Below, piece after piece: positions 1 to 8,234 of a stretch of DNA of 21,627 nucleotides. A program made the position numbers and the translations under genes. The notes under the pieces are model-generated. The model was given only the letters and a program-made list of their open reading frames with translations, had not been told where the DNA came from and did not search any database. How positions within the stretch are numbered: position 1 is the first letter of the stretch; each line of letters begins with the position of its first letter. This DNA comes from a virus: IMG/VR virus record IMGVR_UViG_3300044912_000450, positions 1 to 21,627 of that record; one strand, written 5' to 3'.

Positions 1-127
1 GCAGCAGCAGCAGACGCTACTACAAAGGCAGCAACCGCTAAGTCAGAAGCTATCTCAGCAGCAGCAACAGATGCAACAGGTAAGGCTAACGCAGCTCAAG
101 CAGCAGCAGAAGCAACTGCAGCAGCAG
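1..127 (+). repeat. Left copy of a 127-bp perfect direct repeat in the fibre stalk
   Basis: Bases 1-127 are identical to 643-769 (offset 642 bp, in frame). The copy may extend left of the window. It encodes two and a bit 19-residue stalk units. Confidence 0.95.
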
Positions 128-1146
128 ACGCAACATCTAAGGCCAACGCAGCTCAAGCAGCAGCTATTGCAGCGGCAGCAACAGCAGCAGGATCAGCAAT
201 TTCAGCAGCAATATCAACAGAGGTTTCAGACCGTAATGCAGCAATTACTTCTGCAGTAAATGGAGTTATAGACGGCGCACCAGGAATCCTTGATACATTA
301 AATGAAATTGCAAATGCAATTGCAGATGATGCAAATTATGCAACAACAATGACAACAGCTTTGGCAACAAAGGCTCCACTGGCTTCACCAGCACTTACTG
401 GTACACCTACAGCACCTACTGCAGCAGCAGATACAAACACAACCCAGATTGCAACCACAGCGTTTGCTAAGGGTGAAGCAGATGCAGCTCAAGCAGCAGC
501 AGAAGCAACTGCAGCAGCAGATGCAACATCTAAGGTAGCAGCAGAAGCAGCACTTAGAGTATCAGGCGACGCAGCTTCAGTAGCAACAGCAGCATCAGAC
601 GCAACATCTAAGGCTAACGCAGCTCAAGCAGCAGCTATCTCAGCAGCAGCAGCAGACGCTACTACAAAGGCAGCAACCGCTAAGTCAGAAGCTATCTCAG
701 CAGCAGCAACAGATGCAACAGGTAAGGCTAACGCAGCTCAAGCAGCAGCAGAAGCAACTGCAGCAGCAGCTAACACAGCACAGCAAAATGGAACTACAGC
801 ATTCACAGCAATTAATTACAATGATGTTGCTAAGCAAGTTGCAGCAACAACTGGAAATATTGCAGTGGCAGCAGAAACAACAGCTATCGCATGGACAGCA
901 GTAGACTACAGAAGCGCTAAGCTTGTAGTCAAGGTAAAGAACGGTGTACATACACAGGTTTCAGACCTAGTAATAACACTTGATACTGCAAACAACGTAG
1001 CAGTTTCTGAATATGGAATTACATATTCAAACGGAACAGAATTGGCTGCAGTAACAGCAGATTATTCTGGAACAGATGTAAGAGTTAGAGTAACACCAGC
1101 AAATGCCAACACAGAAGTTGTCGTTGTTGGAACACTAATTAAATAA
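1..1146 (+). CDS. Alanine-rich phage tail fibre protein, 5'-truncated by the window
   Basis: The frame is open from the first base to the TAA at 1144-1146 (381 codons visible), so the true start lies upstream of the window. The visible part has an alanine-rich stalk (residues 1-85 and about 155-260) built on a 19-residue period marked by DAT(T/G/S)K, likely helical or coiled-coil. Between the stalks, about residues 120-155, sits a block typical of phage fibres: KAPLASPALTGTPTAPT followed by NTTQIATTAFAK. The last 120 residues lose the repeat and look like a beta-rich tip (ending VVVVGTLIK). These motifs are common in tail-fibre shaft proteins, so a role in host recognition on the virion is likely. 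The exact fibre type cannot be told without the N-terminus. An internal ATG at 349 is not the start, because coding continues upstream. Confidence 0.8.
   Translation, partial: AAAADATTKAATAKSEAISAAATDATGKANAAQAAAEATAAADATSKANAAQAAAIAAAATAAGSAISAAISTEVSDRNAAITSAVNGVIDGAPGILDTLNEIANAIADDANYATTMTTALATKAPLASPALTGTPTAPTAAADTNTTQIATTAFAKGEADAAQAAAEATAAADATSKVAAEAALRVSGDAASVATAASDATSKANAAQAAAISAAAADATTKAATAKSEAISAAATDATGKANAAQAAAEATAAAANTAQQNGTTAFTAINYNDVAKQVAATTGNIAVAAETTAIAWTAVDYRSAKLVVKVKNGVHTQVSDLVITLDTANNVAVSEYGITYSNGTELAAVTADYSGTDVRVRVTPANANTEVVVVGTLIK
643..769 (+). repeat. Right copy of the 127-bp perfect direct repeat
   Basis: It is identical to bases 1-127 and diverges at 770 (C here, A at 128). 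It lies in the same gene and frame, so recombination between the copies would delete or duplicate 214 codons without a frameshift. GAC/GAT codons of the repeat recur every 57 bp (598, 655, 712). Confidence 0.95.
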
Positions 1147-1161
1147 TTTAATAAAGGTTTT

Positions 1162-1184
1162 GGGGGATTCCTTAAAAATCCCCC
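1162..1184 (+). terminator. Hairpin after the truncated fibre gene; possible terminator or mRNA stabiliser
   Basis: GGGGGATT (1162-1169) pairs with AATCCCCC (1177-1184) around a 7-nt loop. It sits in the 69-bp gap between the fibre gene and the next ATG. No T-run follows (ACCAAAAC), so it is not a textbook intrinsic terminator on this strand. Confidence 0.4.
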
Positions 1185-1215
1185 ACCAAAACACTTAGGG
1201 GATATGTGAACTTAA

Positions 1216-1581
1216 ATGGCAACAGATAATAAGAATTTTAAAGTAAAGAATGGACTCAATGTAGCAGGTACTGCCACATTTGGGTCTAACGTCGTTTTAG
1301 GAACAACACCCCTTCGATTTGATACAGCAACAAATAAGCTACAAATTCAGCTAAATGGAGCATGGGTTCCAATAGCTTTTAATTCAGAAATTCCAGATCC
1401 AGCAGCTCAGGTTGGATTTATGGATATTGGATTAGCAATAGATTATAATGGCCAGCCAATATATACACTTCAAGCAAATGGAGTAAATCCTGGCACAACT
1501 AGTAAGTTTGTAGATGGTGGATCTCCATATTCTACAGATTCAGATGTTTCAATGGTTTTTGACTCAGGCGTCATATCTTAA
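1216..1581 (+). CDS. Small fibre-like virion protein, 121 aa
   Basis: The protein starts MATDNKNFKVKNGLNVAGTATFG, then has a beta-strand block with a DTATNKLQIQLNGAWVPIAF motif (about residues 33-53). This kind of block is often seen in fibre and neck-appendage proteins of marine and freshwater phages. The C-terminal half (residues 60-121) has no motif I recognise. There is no signal peptide or membrane segment. The ATG has a weak AGGGGAT ribosome-binding site 12 nt upstream. Its N-terminal NGLNVAGT motif resembles the NGNLTVNGT and GGNLTVSGT modules inside the large fibre gene downstream, so it is probably an accessory fibre or attachment component. The function is inferred from this resemblance and from position. 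Confidence 0.6.
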   Translation: MATDNKNFKVKNGLNVAGTATFGSNVVLGTTPLRFDTATNKLQIQLNGAWVPIAFNSEIPDPAAQVGFMDIGLAIDYNGQPIYTLQANGVNPGTTSKFVDGGSPYSTDSDVSMVFDSGVIS

Positions 1582-1590
1582 ATCATTAAG

Positions 1591-1599
1591 TGATACAAT
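1591..1599 (+). promoter_or_regulatory. Possible extended -10 promoter element before the large fibre gene
   Basis: TGATACAAT has the TGn-TANNNT form. No convincing -35 is visible. The gap between the genes is only 53 bp. The 1635 gene has its own AAGGGG ribosome-binding site at 1622-1627. Confidence 0.3.
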
Positions 1600-1634
1600 A
1601 AGCAGTATAAATAAAATATATAAGGGGTACTAAA

Positions 1635-4600
1635 ATGGCAACAGTAAGATTACAACTAAGAAGAGGCTTAGCAGACGATTGGAATGATGCAAATCCAACA
1701 TTAGCAGCTGGAGAAATTGGTATTGAAACAGATACTAACACTTTTAAATTTGGTGATGGAAACACTCCATGGAACAGCCTTGAATACGCCCTTTCAGGAA
1801 CTGTAGACGACTATATTCTACTAACTACAAAAGGAGCTGCAAACGGAGTCGCATCTCTTGACTCTTCTGGATTTATTCCAGCATCTCAGCTACCCCCACT
1901 TGCAAAGGTAACCGTTAGTGCAGTTGCTAATCAAGCAGCAAGACTTGCCCTTACAGCAGAAGCTGGAGATATTGCCATTCAGGCAGACAACGGAACAACA
2001 TATGTACTATCTTCTTCACCAGCAAGCACTAGTGGAAACTGGAGAGAAATTTCTGCAACAGCCGCAATTTCAGCTGCAGTAGCAGCTCACGAAGCAGATA
2101 CAACATCTGTTCACGGTATCGCAGACACAAGCCTTCTTGTAACAACCAATGGAACTCAAACACTTACAAATAAAACAATTACATCTCCTTCTGGTCTAGT
2201 TAAGTCAGACGTAGGTCTTGCAAATGTTGATAATACTTCAGATGAAAACAAGCCAGTCTCTATTGCAGCACTTGCAGCACTTGGCTTGAAAGCACCACTA
2301 GAGTCACCAGCTCTTACTGGAACTGCAACAGCAAACAACCTTACAATTTCTGGAAACTTGACCGTAAATGGAACAACATCTACAATTAACTCAACAACAC
2401 TCACAGTTCAAGATAAAGACATAGTTCTTGGACAAACATCATCTCCAACAGATGCTGGAGCTAACGGCGGCGGTATAGTTCTAAAAGGAACAACAGATAA
2501 ATCAATTACATACAGCGTTGCTAAAAATGCTTGGGAGTCATCAGAAAATATTAATATTCCTGGAGACAAATCAATTAAGATAAACAACATTGATGTACTA
2601 ACAATAAGCACAGTTTTAGGAAAGGCTCTTCCAGGAGTAGTTGTTGGAACAACTGAAACACAAACTCTTTCTGGAAAAACACTAAGCTCACCAGTTATTG
2701 ATTCACCATCATTTACTGGAAACATAAATCTTCCTTTGGGAACCACAATTGGAAATCTATCGTCTGAGGAGCTAGAACTTCTAAACGGAGTTACAGGAAA
2801 CGTACAGACTCAGATCAATGCTAAGGCACCATCTGAATCTCCTACATTCACAGGAACAGTAGTTTTACCTTCAACTACAAGCATTGGAAACCTTTCTTCT
2901 GCAGAGCTAGAACTTCTAAACGGAGTTACAGGAAACGTACAGACTCAGATCGATGCTAAGGCACCATCTGCTTCTCCTACATTCACAGGAACAGTAGTTC
3001 TTCCTTCAACTACAACTATCGGAAATCTATCGTCTGAAGAGCTAGAACTTCTAAACGGAGTTACAGGAAACGTACAGACTCAGATCGATGCTAAGGCACC
3101 ATCTGCTTCTCCTACATTCACAGGAACAGTAGTTTTACCTTCAACTACAACTATCGGAAATATTTCTTCCCAGGAGCTAGATCTTCTAAACGGAGTTACA
3201 GCAAATGTACAGACTCAGATCGATGCTAAGGCACCATCTGAATCTCCTACATTCACAGGAACAGTAACATTGCCAAGCACAACATCAATAGGAAACCTTA
3301 CTTCAACAGAGTTGGGGTACCTTGATGGAATTACATCTTCTGTGCAAACACAGATTGGCGCAGCAGCGACAGCACTTTCAAATCACGAAGCAGATACAAC
3401 AAATATTCACGGTATTGCAGACACTTCACTGCTAGCAACTACAACAAATGTTGCAACAGCTAAATCAGAAGCAATTTCCGCAGCTGGAACAGCAGCAGAC
3501 ACAAAGGTGTCAACTGCAGTAGCAGCACTTACAAAGTCTTCAGTGGGGCTTGCAAATGTTGACAACACATCAGATGCAAATAAGCCAGTTTCAACCGCTA
3601 CTCAAACAGAGCTTGATTTAAAGGCTCCAAAAGCTTCACCAACATTTACTGGCACAGTAGTTCTTCCAGCAGTAACAGCAGGTGGAAGTATAGTTCCTAC
3701 AACAGATAATACATTTGACTTAGGTTCTCCTACAAAAATGTGGAAAGATATCTATGTAGGTCCAGGATCTCTATATGTTAACGGACAAAAGGTTCTTCAG
3801 GATGAATCAGGAGCAATCGTTGTTTCTGCTGACATTAACGAAAATCTAGGATTAAGAACAAGCGGAAGCGGTAATATTGAGTTTGATCCAACAGGAACTG
3901 GCGTTGTTAACATCAAGGGACCTCTTGTTATGGAAGCAGGCGCAAATATTTCAAGTGCTGACGGAAATGGAATCAACTTCTCTAATACAGTACAGGTTGA
4001 CTCTATTGCTAGCAAGAGCGCAAACACAGACTTGTCATTATCTGGAAATGGAACAGGAAAAGTTTACCTTAATGATAATGCAGAAGTAAATGGAAACCTT
4101 GTTGTAGGCGGAAACTTGACAGTAAGCGGAACAACAACAACTGTTAACAGCGAAACAATTAGTTTAGCTGATAACATTATTGATTTAAATAGCAATTTTA
4201 CTACTGGAACTCCTACAGAAAATGCAGGAATAAGAGTAGTTCGTGGAGACTCTAATGCAGTTCAGGTACGTTGGAACGAAGCCACTGATAAGTGGGAATT
4301 TACAACTAACGGATCAGATTATTTTGTAATAGCTCCAACTGACTCACCAACATTTACTGGTACAGTAAACGGAATTACAAAGTCTATGGTAGGCCTTGCA
4401 AATGTTGATAATACATCAGATGCAAGCAAGCCAGTCTCAACAGCACAGCAAACAGCACTTGATTTGAAGCTAGCTTCTGCTACAGCTGCATCAACTTATG
4501 CTCCAATAGCTAGCCCAACATTTACTGGTACAGTAACAGTTGCAGCAGCAGGAGTAGCATTTACAGATGGAACACAGACAAAACAAGGAGTTCCTTCTCT

Positions 4601-4913
4601 AACAGTAATTGGAACTGAAATTTCAGCAGATTATAACCTTTCAACAGGTGGACTTGCTTTAAGAGATCAGTTGATTCCAGTAGCAGGAACACGAGCAATT
4701 ACAGTGCCAACAAATGCAACAACAGCATTCCCAGTTGGAACTTCAATAAGCTTCTACCAAGCATCTGGAACTGGAGCTAACTTTGTAGCAGCAGATATCA
4801 CAGTTACAATTTTACGCACACCAGGATTAAAGCTAAGAACAACACACTCATCAGCAACACTTACCAAGGTAGCAACAAATACTTGGTTGCTAGCTGGAGA
4901 CTTGACTGCATAA
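1635..4913 (+). CDS. Large repeat-containing tail fibre protein with Mtd-like N-terminus, 1092 aa
   Basis: Residues 1-55 (RLQLRRG..., LAAGEIGIETDT, FKFGDGNTPWNSL) match the N-terminal pattern of major-tropism-determinant / phage fibre head-binding domains. The shaft is made of recurring modules: GLANVDNTSD(E/A)(N/S)KPVS three to four times, NG(N)LTVNGTT...DKDIVLG-type beta modules at about 235-260 and 820-850, and five tandem 45-residue repeats at residues 357-581. EADTT(S/N)-HGIADTSLL occurs twice. The last 80 residues (PVAGTRAITVPTNATTAFPVGTSISFY onward) form a beta-rich tip similar to many phage fibre ends. The start is supported by AAGGGG 7 nt upstream. It probably trimerises and carries host-binding function. 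The gene is intact. Confidence 0.85.
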   Translation: MATVRLQLRRGLADDWNDANPTLAAGEIGIETDTNTFKFGDGNTPWNSLEYALSGTVDDYILLTTKGAANGVASLDSSGFIPASQLPPLAKVTVSAVANQAARLALTAEAGDIAIQADNGTTYVLSSSPASTSGNWREISATAAISAAVAAHEADTTSVHGIADTSLLVTTNGTQTLTNKTITSPSGLVKSDVGLANVDNTSDENKPVSIAALAALGLKAPLESPALTGTATANNLTISGNLTVNGTTSTINSTTLTVQDKDIVLGQTSSPTDAGANGGGIVLKGTTDKSITYSVAKNAWESSENINIPGDKSIKINNIDVLTISTVLGKALPGVVVGTTETQTLSGKTLSSPVIDSPSFTGNINLPLGTTIGNLSSEELELLNGVTGNVQTQINAKAPSESPTFTGTVVLPSTTSIGNLSSAELELLNGVTGNVQTQIDAKAPSASPTFTGTVVLPSTTTIGNLSSEELELLNGVTGNVQTQIDAKAPSASPTFTGTVVLPSTTTIGNISSQELDLLNGVTANVQTQIDAKAPSESPTFTGTVTLPSTTSIGNLTSTELGYLDGITSSVQTQIGAAATALSNHEADTTNIHGIADTSLLATTTNVATAKSEAISAAGTAADTKVSTAVAALTKSSVGLANVDNTSDANKPVSTATQTELDLKAPKASPTFTGTVVLPAVTAGGSIVPTTDNTFDLGSPTKMWKDIYVGPGSLYVNGQKVLQDESGAIVVSADINENLGLRTSGSGNIEFDPTGTGVVNIKGPLVMEAGANISSADGNGINFSNTVQVDSIASKSANTDLSLSGNGTGKVYLNDNAEVNGNLVVGGNLTVSGTTTTVNSETISLADNIIDLNSNFTTGTPTENAGIRVVRGDSNAVQVRWNEATDKWEFTTNGSDYFVIAPTDSPTFTGTVNGITKSMVGLANVDNTSDASKPVSTAQQTALDLKLASATAASTYAPIASPTFTGTVTVAAAGVAFTDGTQTKQGVPSLTVIGTEISADYNLSTGGLALRDQLIPVAGTRAITVPTNATTAFPVGTSISFYQASGTGANFVAADITVTILRTPGLKLRTTHSSATLTKVATNTWLLAGDLTA
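2703..3377 (+). repeat. Five tandem 135-bp (45-aa) repeats in the fibre shaft
   Basis: The motif GAGCTAG of (S)EELELLNGVT recurs with its GCTAG at 2771, 2906, 3041 and 3176 and in diverged form at 3311, an exact 135-bp period. Each unit has SPTFTGT, LPSTT-IGNLSS, ELELLNGVTGNVQTQIDAKAP. Units 2 and 3 are almost identical in DNA. Unit 5 is diverged (ELGYLDGITSSVQTQI), as expected of an older edge copy. Confidence 0.95.
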
Positions 4914-4939
4914 TAAACATAATGGATAGGGGTTAAAAA

Positions 4940-5968
4940 ATGGCAAATAAAAGAATTGGTACGAGGTCATCAGCACAGGATAATTTCCTGGAGCCAAACA
5001 AGCCAATAATTGACAGCGTAACAGACGTTGGAACAGATAGGCCGTATGATAATGGTGCCGTAACAGTAGTATTTTCTTTGCCAGCAGGTTCCCCTCCAGC
5101 AACATCTTATAATATAACAGCAAGTACTGGACAAACAGGAACAGGATCTTCCTCTCCAATTGTTATAACAGGATTTGCATCTGGTGCAACTCCAACATTT
5201 ACAATGACAGCCTCAAACGCTGCAGGAACTTCCCTTGTTTCAGATGCTAAAGGCCCAGTTCCAGTCACAACAGTTCCACAAGCACCTCAATCTGCTTCAG
5301 CAACAGCTGGTGTAAATCAAAATACAATTAACTGGCAACTAGGAGCAAACGGAGGCAAGCCGTTAACACGGCACAATGTTACTGGATCCGATGGATCAGC
5401 TTCTGGAAACCTAGCTGGAAGTGCAACATCAACAGTAATAGCTGATACAGCAAATACTTCACAGACATACTCTGTTATAGCAAGAAATGACAACGGTCCT
5501 TCTTTGCCTTCAAATAGCACTGCAAGCGTTATGACTCTACCACCGTTCTTCCCATTCTTCCCACCGTTCTTCCCACCGTTCTTCCCGTTCTTCCCACCGT
5601 TCTTCCCGTTCTTCCCACCATTCTTCCCACCATTCTTCCCACCATTCTTCCCACCGTTCTTCCCATTCTTCCCACCGTTCTTCCCACCGTTCTTCCCACC
5701 GTTCTTCCCACCGTTCTTCCCATTCTTCCCACCGTTCTTCCCGCCGTTCTTCCCACCGTTCTTCCCACCGTTCTTCCCATTCTTCCCACCGTTCTTCCCA
5801 TTCTTCCCACCGTTCTTCCCTCCAAGCTTTGGACCTTATTTCCCAGGATTTAAGGCACCATTCTTCCCAGGATTCGGACCTTCGTTCCCATTCTTCCCAG
5901 GATTTGGACCGTTCTTCCCAGGATTTGGACCTTCATTCCCATCATTCGGTGGATGGGGAGCTTACTAA
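4940..5968 (+). CDS. Fibronectin-III-like protein with a C-terminal Pro/Phe (PPFF) repeat tail, 342 aa
   Basis: Residues 1-20 are a short polar leader. Residues about 22-112 and 113-199 look like two fibronectin type III / Ig-like beta domains (TSYNITASTG, FTMTASNAAG, then INWQLGANGG and YSVIARNDNGPS). Residues 201-293 consist only of Pro and Phe (18 PPFF and 7 PFF units). Residues 294-342 continue as a Gly/Pro/Phe-rich end with FPGFGP repeats and the terminus GGWGAY. The ATG has AGGGG about 9 nt upstream. There is no signal peptide. FnIII/Ig domains are common surface decorations of phage tails, so a virion-surface or adhesin role is inferred. The gene is the last before the hydroxylase cassette. 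I do not know a named family for the PPFF tail. Confidence 0.75.
   Translation: MANKRIGTRSSAQDNFLEPNKPIIDSVTDVGTDRPYDNGAVTVVFSLPAGSPPATSYNITASTGQTGTGSSSPIVITGFASGATPTFTMTASNAAGTSLVSDAKGPVPVTTVPQAPQSASATAGVNQNTINWQLGANGGKPLTRHNVTGSDGSASGNLAGSATSTVIADTANTSQTYSVIARNDNGPSLPSNSTASVMTLPPFFPFFPPFFPPFFPFFPPFFPFFPPFFPPFFPPFFPPFFPFFPPFFPPFFPPFFPPFFPFFPPFFPPFFPPFFPPFFPFFPPFFPFFPPFFPPSFGPYFPGFKAPFFPGFGPSFPFFPGFGPFFPGFGPSFPSFGGWGAY
5540..5818 (+). repeat. Pro/Phe-only coding repeat (PPFF/PFF units)
   Basis: Ninety-three codons are all Pro or Phe. The basic DNA unit is CCACCGTTCTTC (12 bp), with a 9-bp variant CCATTCTTC. Three consecutive 57-bp super-units (4+4+4+4+3 residues) occupy 5615-5785. Phe is always TTC. 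The coding strand is nearly all pyrimidine, with only two purines per 12 bp, so the tract should be prone to slippage. Confidence 0.97.
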
Positions 5969-6014
5969 TCAATTATAAATTGATGATTATAAATACTTTT
6001 CTTTTCTAGAAAAG
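5968..6014. other. Two palindromes in the 79-bp gap between the fibre and oxygenase cassettes
   Basis: ATCAATT-ATA-AATTGAT (5968-5984) starts at the stop codon of the fibre gene. CTTTTCTAGAAAAG (6001-6014) is a perfect 14-bp palindrome. Either could be a weak transcription-end hairpin or a binding site. Neither has a proper T-run after it. Confidence 0.5.
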
Positions 6015-6016
6015 TG

Positions 6017-6025
6017 TGATAAGAT
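6017..6025 (+). promoter_or_regulatory. Possible extended -10 promoter before the oxygenase cassette
   Basis: TGATAAGAT fits TGn-TANNNT and lies directly after the 6001-6014 palindrome. The predicted start is near 6032, leaving a leader of about 16 nt with a weak AAGAG ribosome-binding site. No clear -35 is visible. Confidence 0.35.
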
Positions 6026-6047
6026 TGCATAGTCGAAAAGAGAAAAA

Positions 6048-6752
6048 ATGGAATGGTACGACCTGCCAAGAATTGAAAAAACAAATTCAAGACTTGATTC
6101 AATAGTAATTAATGAAAATATTGAAGTCCAGAATATTGATTATGGAATCAACCTATATAGAAACGCTATAAGCGAAGAAGACTGCAAAAAAATAATTGAC
6201 CTTTTAGAAGAAGAGATATCTTTGGGCAAAAGAGGTATTGCCTGGCATGGTGCAACAGTCAACGGAGAAAAAAGAACTTCTCATGCTAGAAATTGCTATG
6301 ATCTAAAATTTAAGAGAGATCATGTTGGCAAATATATAGGAGACAGCGAAGCTTTAAAGGAATGTTATGATTTAGTTGATGTTGGACTAAACAAGTCATT
6401 AAGGCATTACGAGTCTATTTGGAATTTTAATATTAACTATAAAGAAGCATTTAACTTTGTTAAGTATTTGCCAGGAGAGTTTTTTAAGATCCACGCAGAC
6501 CATGGTCCATATTATACATGCACTGTATCTGCAGTTGTTTATCTTAACGACGATTACGAAGGCGGAGAAATTGAATTCCCAAGGCATAACTTTAAGCTAA
6601 AGCCAAAAGCTGGGGACATAATCCTATTCCCATCAAACTTTGTTTATGAGCATGCATCTTTAAATATAACATCTGGACAAAAATATTCTGTTGTTGTTAT
6701 GATGGATTATAATGATCTTTATCACAAAGATGAGGAAGGCCAAAAGTATTAA
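6048..6752 (+). CDS. 2-oxoglutarate/Fe(II) oxygenase 1 (prolyl-4-hydroxylase-like), 234 aa
   Basis: It belongs to the double-stranded beta-helix dioxygenases that hydroxylate a substrate while converting 2-oxoglutarate and O2 to succinate and CO2. Visible iron ligands are H149-A-D151 (FKIHADHG) and the distal H202 (FVYEHAS). The 2-oxoglutarate-binding basic residue is K212, ten residues after the distal His, as in collagen prolyl 4-hydroxylase. The family box VVYLNDDYEGGEIEF is at 163-177 and KPKAGDIILFPS at 185-196. The N-terminal 35 residues are family-unspecific. No signal peptide is present, so it acts in the host cytoplasm. It is the first gene of the cassette and is most similar to oxygenase 2. 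The substrate is unknown; Pro in a virion protein is one candidate. Confidence 0.88.
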   Translation: MEWYDLPRIEKTNSRLDSIVINENIEVQNIDYGINLYRNAISEEDCKKIIDLLEEEISLGKRGIAWHGATVNGEKRTSHARNCYDLKFKRDHVGKYIGDSEALKECYDLVDVGLNKSLRHYESIWNFNINYKEAFNFVKYLPGEFFKIHADHGPYYTCTVSAVVYLNDDYEGGEIEFPRHNFKLKPKAGDIILFPSNFVYEHASLNITSGQKYSVVVMMDYNDLYHKDEEGQKY

Positions 6753-7509
6753 AATACTATTTCAATCTTTTAGGCCATGGCTAAATAAGTTCAGCCCATC
6801 TTTACCAAAACCAACACAAAATTCAATTCCAGACTGGTACAAAGAGGCAGACAGGTTTGCAAAAATGCCAAATGGAGAATACTATAAGGCAACAAAAGAA
6901 ATTTGTCCAGTTCCAAGAGAAGGAACAACAAATGATTATGGTAAAATTCCAACATGGAAAGCTTGTCCAGCTATACTCGATGCTTTTATGACAGGATATG
7001 TATTAAGCACACCATGTGATTTAGAATTTAAAAAAGATAAAAATGGAAAGATTACAGTTGATATAAAAGACAAAAAGCATACTGGATTTGTTACAGCAAG
7101 AACTCCAATGGATCAGTTTCCATCTCCAATTGGATATTATGATGAGCACTTTGCTTGGTATCCAGAATGGGGAATCCAGGTTCCAGAAGGCTACAGCGCA
7201 TTGTTTATGACACCGATGAACAGATTTGATCTTCCATTTTTAAACACTAGTGGTGTTGTTGATAATGACAAGGTTCACCTTTTGGGAACATTCCCATTTT
7301 TTATTGCAAAAGATTGGGAGGGGACAGTTCCAAAGGGAACCCCTTTTCTTCAAGTTCTTCCATTTAAAAGAGAAGACTGGGAGCATAATGTTGAATATTT
7401 AAGTATAAAAGAAATGCAAGAAAGATTAATTGAGAATGCAAAATTTTACCGTCAGCCTGATGGTGGAGTTTATAAATCAAAAGTTTGGATAAAGAGGGAT
7501 TACAAATGA
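6730..7509 (+). CDS. DUF6065-like protein 1, about 259 aa, function unknown
   Basis: I chose the ATG at 6730 (MRKAKSIKILFQ). An in-frame ATG at 6712 would add six residues and deepen the overlap with oxygenase 1. No strong ribosome-binding site decides it. Motifs: PTQNSIPDWYKE near the N-terminus, a Cys-containing CPAILDAFMTGYVLSTP segment, then SALFMTPMNRFDLPF and VPKGTPFLQVLPFKREDW. The same order of segments occurs in the second such gene at 8215-8928, so the two are homologous. I associate this pattern with phage proteins called DUF6065, but only from memory of the pattern. It is sandwiched between oxygenases with translational overlaps, so a linked role (partner or substrate binding) is inferred. 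No catalytic motif is recognisable. Confidence 0.6.
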   Translation: MRKAKSIKILFQSFRPWLNKFSPSLPKPTQNSIPDWYKEADRFAKMPNGEYYKATKEICPVPREGTTNDYGKIPTWKACPAILDAFMTGYVLSTPCDLEFKKDKNGKITVDIKDKKHTGFVTARTPMDQFPSPIGYYDEHFAWYPEWGIQVPEGYSALFMTPMNRFDLPFLNTSGVVDNDKVHLLGTFPFFIAKDWEGTVPKGTPFLQVLPFKREDWEHNVEYLSIKEMQERLIENAKFYRQPDGGVYKSKVWIKRDYK

Positions 7510-8234
7510 CAACAGAATCTAAAAGCACAGCTCCAACATGGAGTAGCAAAGAGGTCTTAGCGCCAGGTATTATCGTTTACAGAGATGTGATTAAAAAAGA
7601 ACTCGATGTAATCAATAGACTTGAAAGCAATCTAGGATCAGTAGCTGAATATGGATCATTGTCACCTGAAGGCAAAAGATATCACTGGATGCCAGCATAT
7701 GTTGGATACCAGCAGTTAATACCAGACTACAGAGATTGTGTAGATTTTAAATTCAAAAAAACAGATATTAATAAAGATACAAGCGAAGAGTCTTTAAAGC
7801 TACAAGCACTATGGCAAGATGTTTATGATGCACAGTATCCAGCAGTTGTTGATTACTGTAAAGCACATAATTTGATGGAGCTGAAGTATTGGGAAGCATT
7901 TAATTTTATCAAGTATGGAGAAAACCAGCATTTTATGGAGCACCAAGATCACGGATACTCATACAATTGCGTAGTGTCTCTTGTAGCATATATTAACGAT
8001 GACTATGATAACGGAGAGCTTTATTTTAGACTTCAGGATTTAAACATTAAGCCAAAAGCTGGAGACCTATATGTTTTCCCATCTAACTTTATGTATGCTC
8101 ATCAAGCTAAGCCAGTTACAAATGGAATAAAGTATTCTATTGTTACAATGCTTGACTATAGCAAAAAGTTTCATACTCCAGACATGTACGATCCAAAGTG
8201 GGATAACGAAGTAAATGAAAATAACAGTCTATAA
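7506..8234 (+). CDS. 2-oxoglutarate/Fe(II) oxygenase 2 (prolyl-4-hydroxylase-like), 242 aa
   Basis: The start is the ATG at 7506, which overlaps the TGA of the previous gene (ATGA) and has AGAGGG about 8 nt upstream. A TTG at 7485 is possible but less likely. Iron ligands are H146-Q-D148 (FMEHQDHG) and H199 (FMYAHQ). The 2-oxoglutarate residue is K209, again Lys at +10. It shares with oxygenase 1 the segments YxEAFNF(V/I)KY, Y(L/I)NDDY, IKPKAGD and FPSNF(V/M)Y, so the two are tandem paralogues. Between HxD and the distal His the spacing is like oxygenase 1. The C-terminal 20 residues are charged and variable. The substrate is unknown. Confidence 0.88.
   Translation: MTTESKSTAPTWSSKEVLAPGIIVYRDVIKKELDVINRLESNLGSVAEYGSLSPEGKRYHWMPAYVGYQQLIPDYRDCVDFKFKKTDINKDTSEESLKLQALWQDVYDAQYPAVVDYCKAHNLMELKYWEAFNFIKYGENQHFMEHQDHGYSYNCVVSLVAYINDDYDNGELYFRLQDLNIKPKAGDLYVFPSNFMYAHQAKPVTNGIKYSIVTMLDYSKKFHTPDMYDPKWDNEVNENNSL

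Noticed and set aside
71-259. Gln-rich frame (MQQVRLTQLKQQQ...) in the first 260 bases, with a similar one at 713-904
   Set aside because: It is the out-of-phase reading of the GCA-rich alanine stalk; the fibre frame is open through it, and the same shadow recurs because the DNA repeats.
697-951. Cys-rich minus-strand frame
   Set aside because: The cysteines come from the complement of GCA repeats; there is no start context and it lies inside a well-supported gene.
2703-3377. Regular repeats as a CRISPR array
   Set aside because: The units are coding, in frame, contiguous and 135 bp long, without spacer sequences.
5529-5825. Antisense frame of RTVGRMGRTVGR repeats opposite the Pro/Phe tract
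   Set aside because: It mirrors the sense repeat, has no ribosome-binding site or flanking unique domain, and every supported gene is on the + strand.
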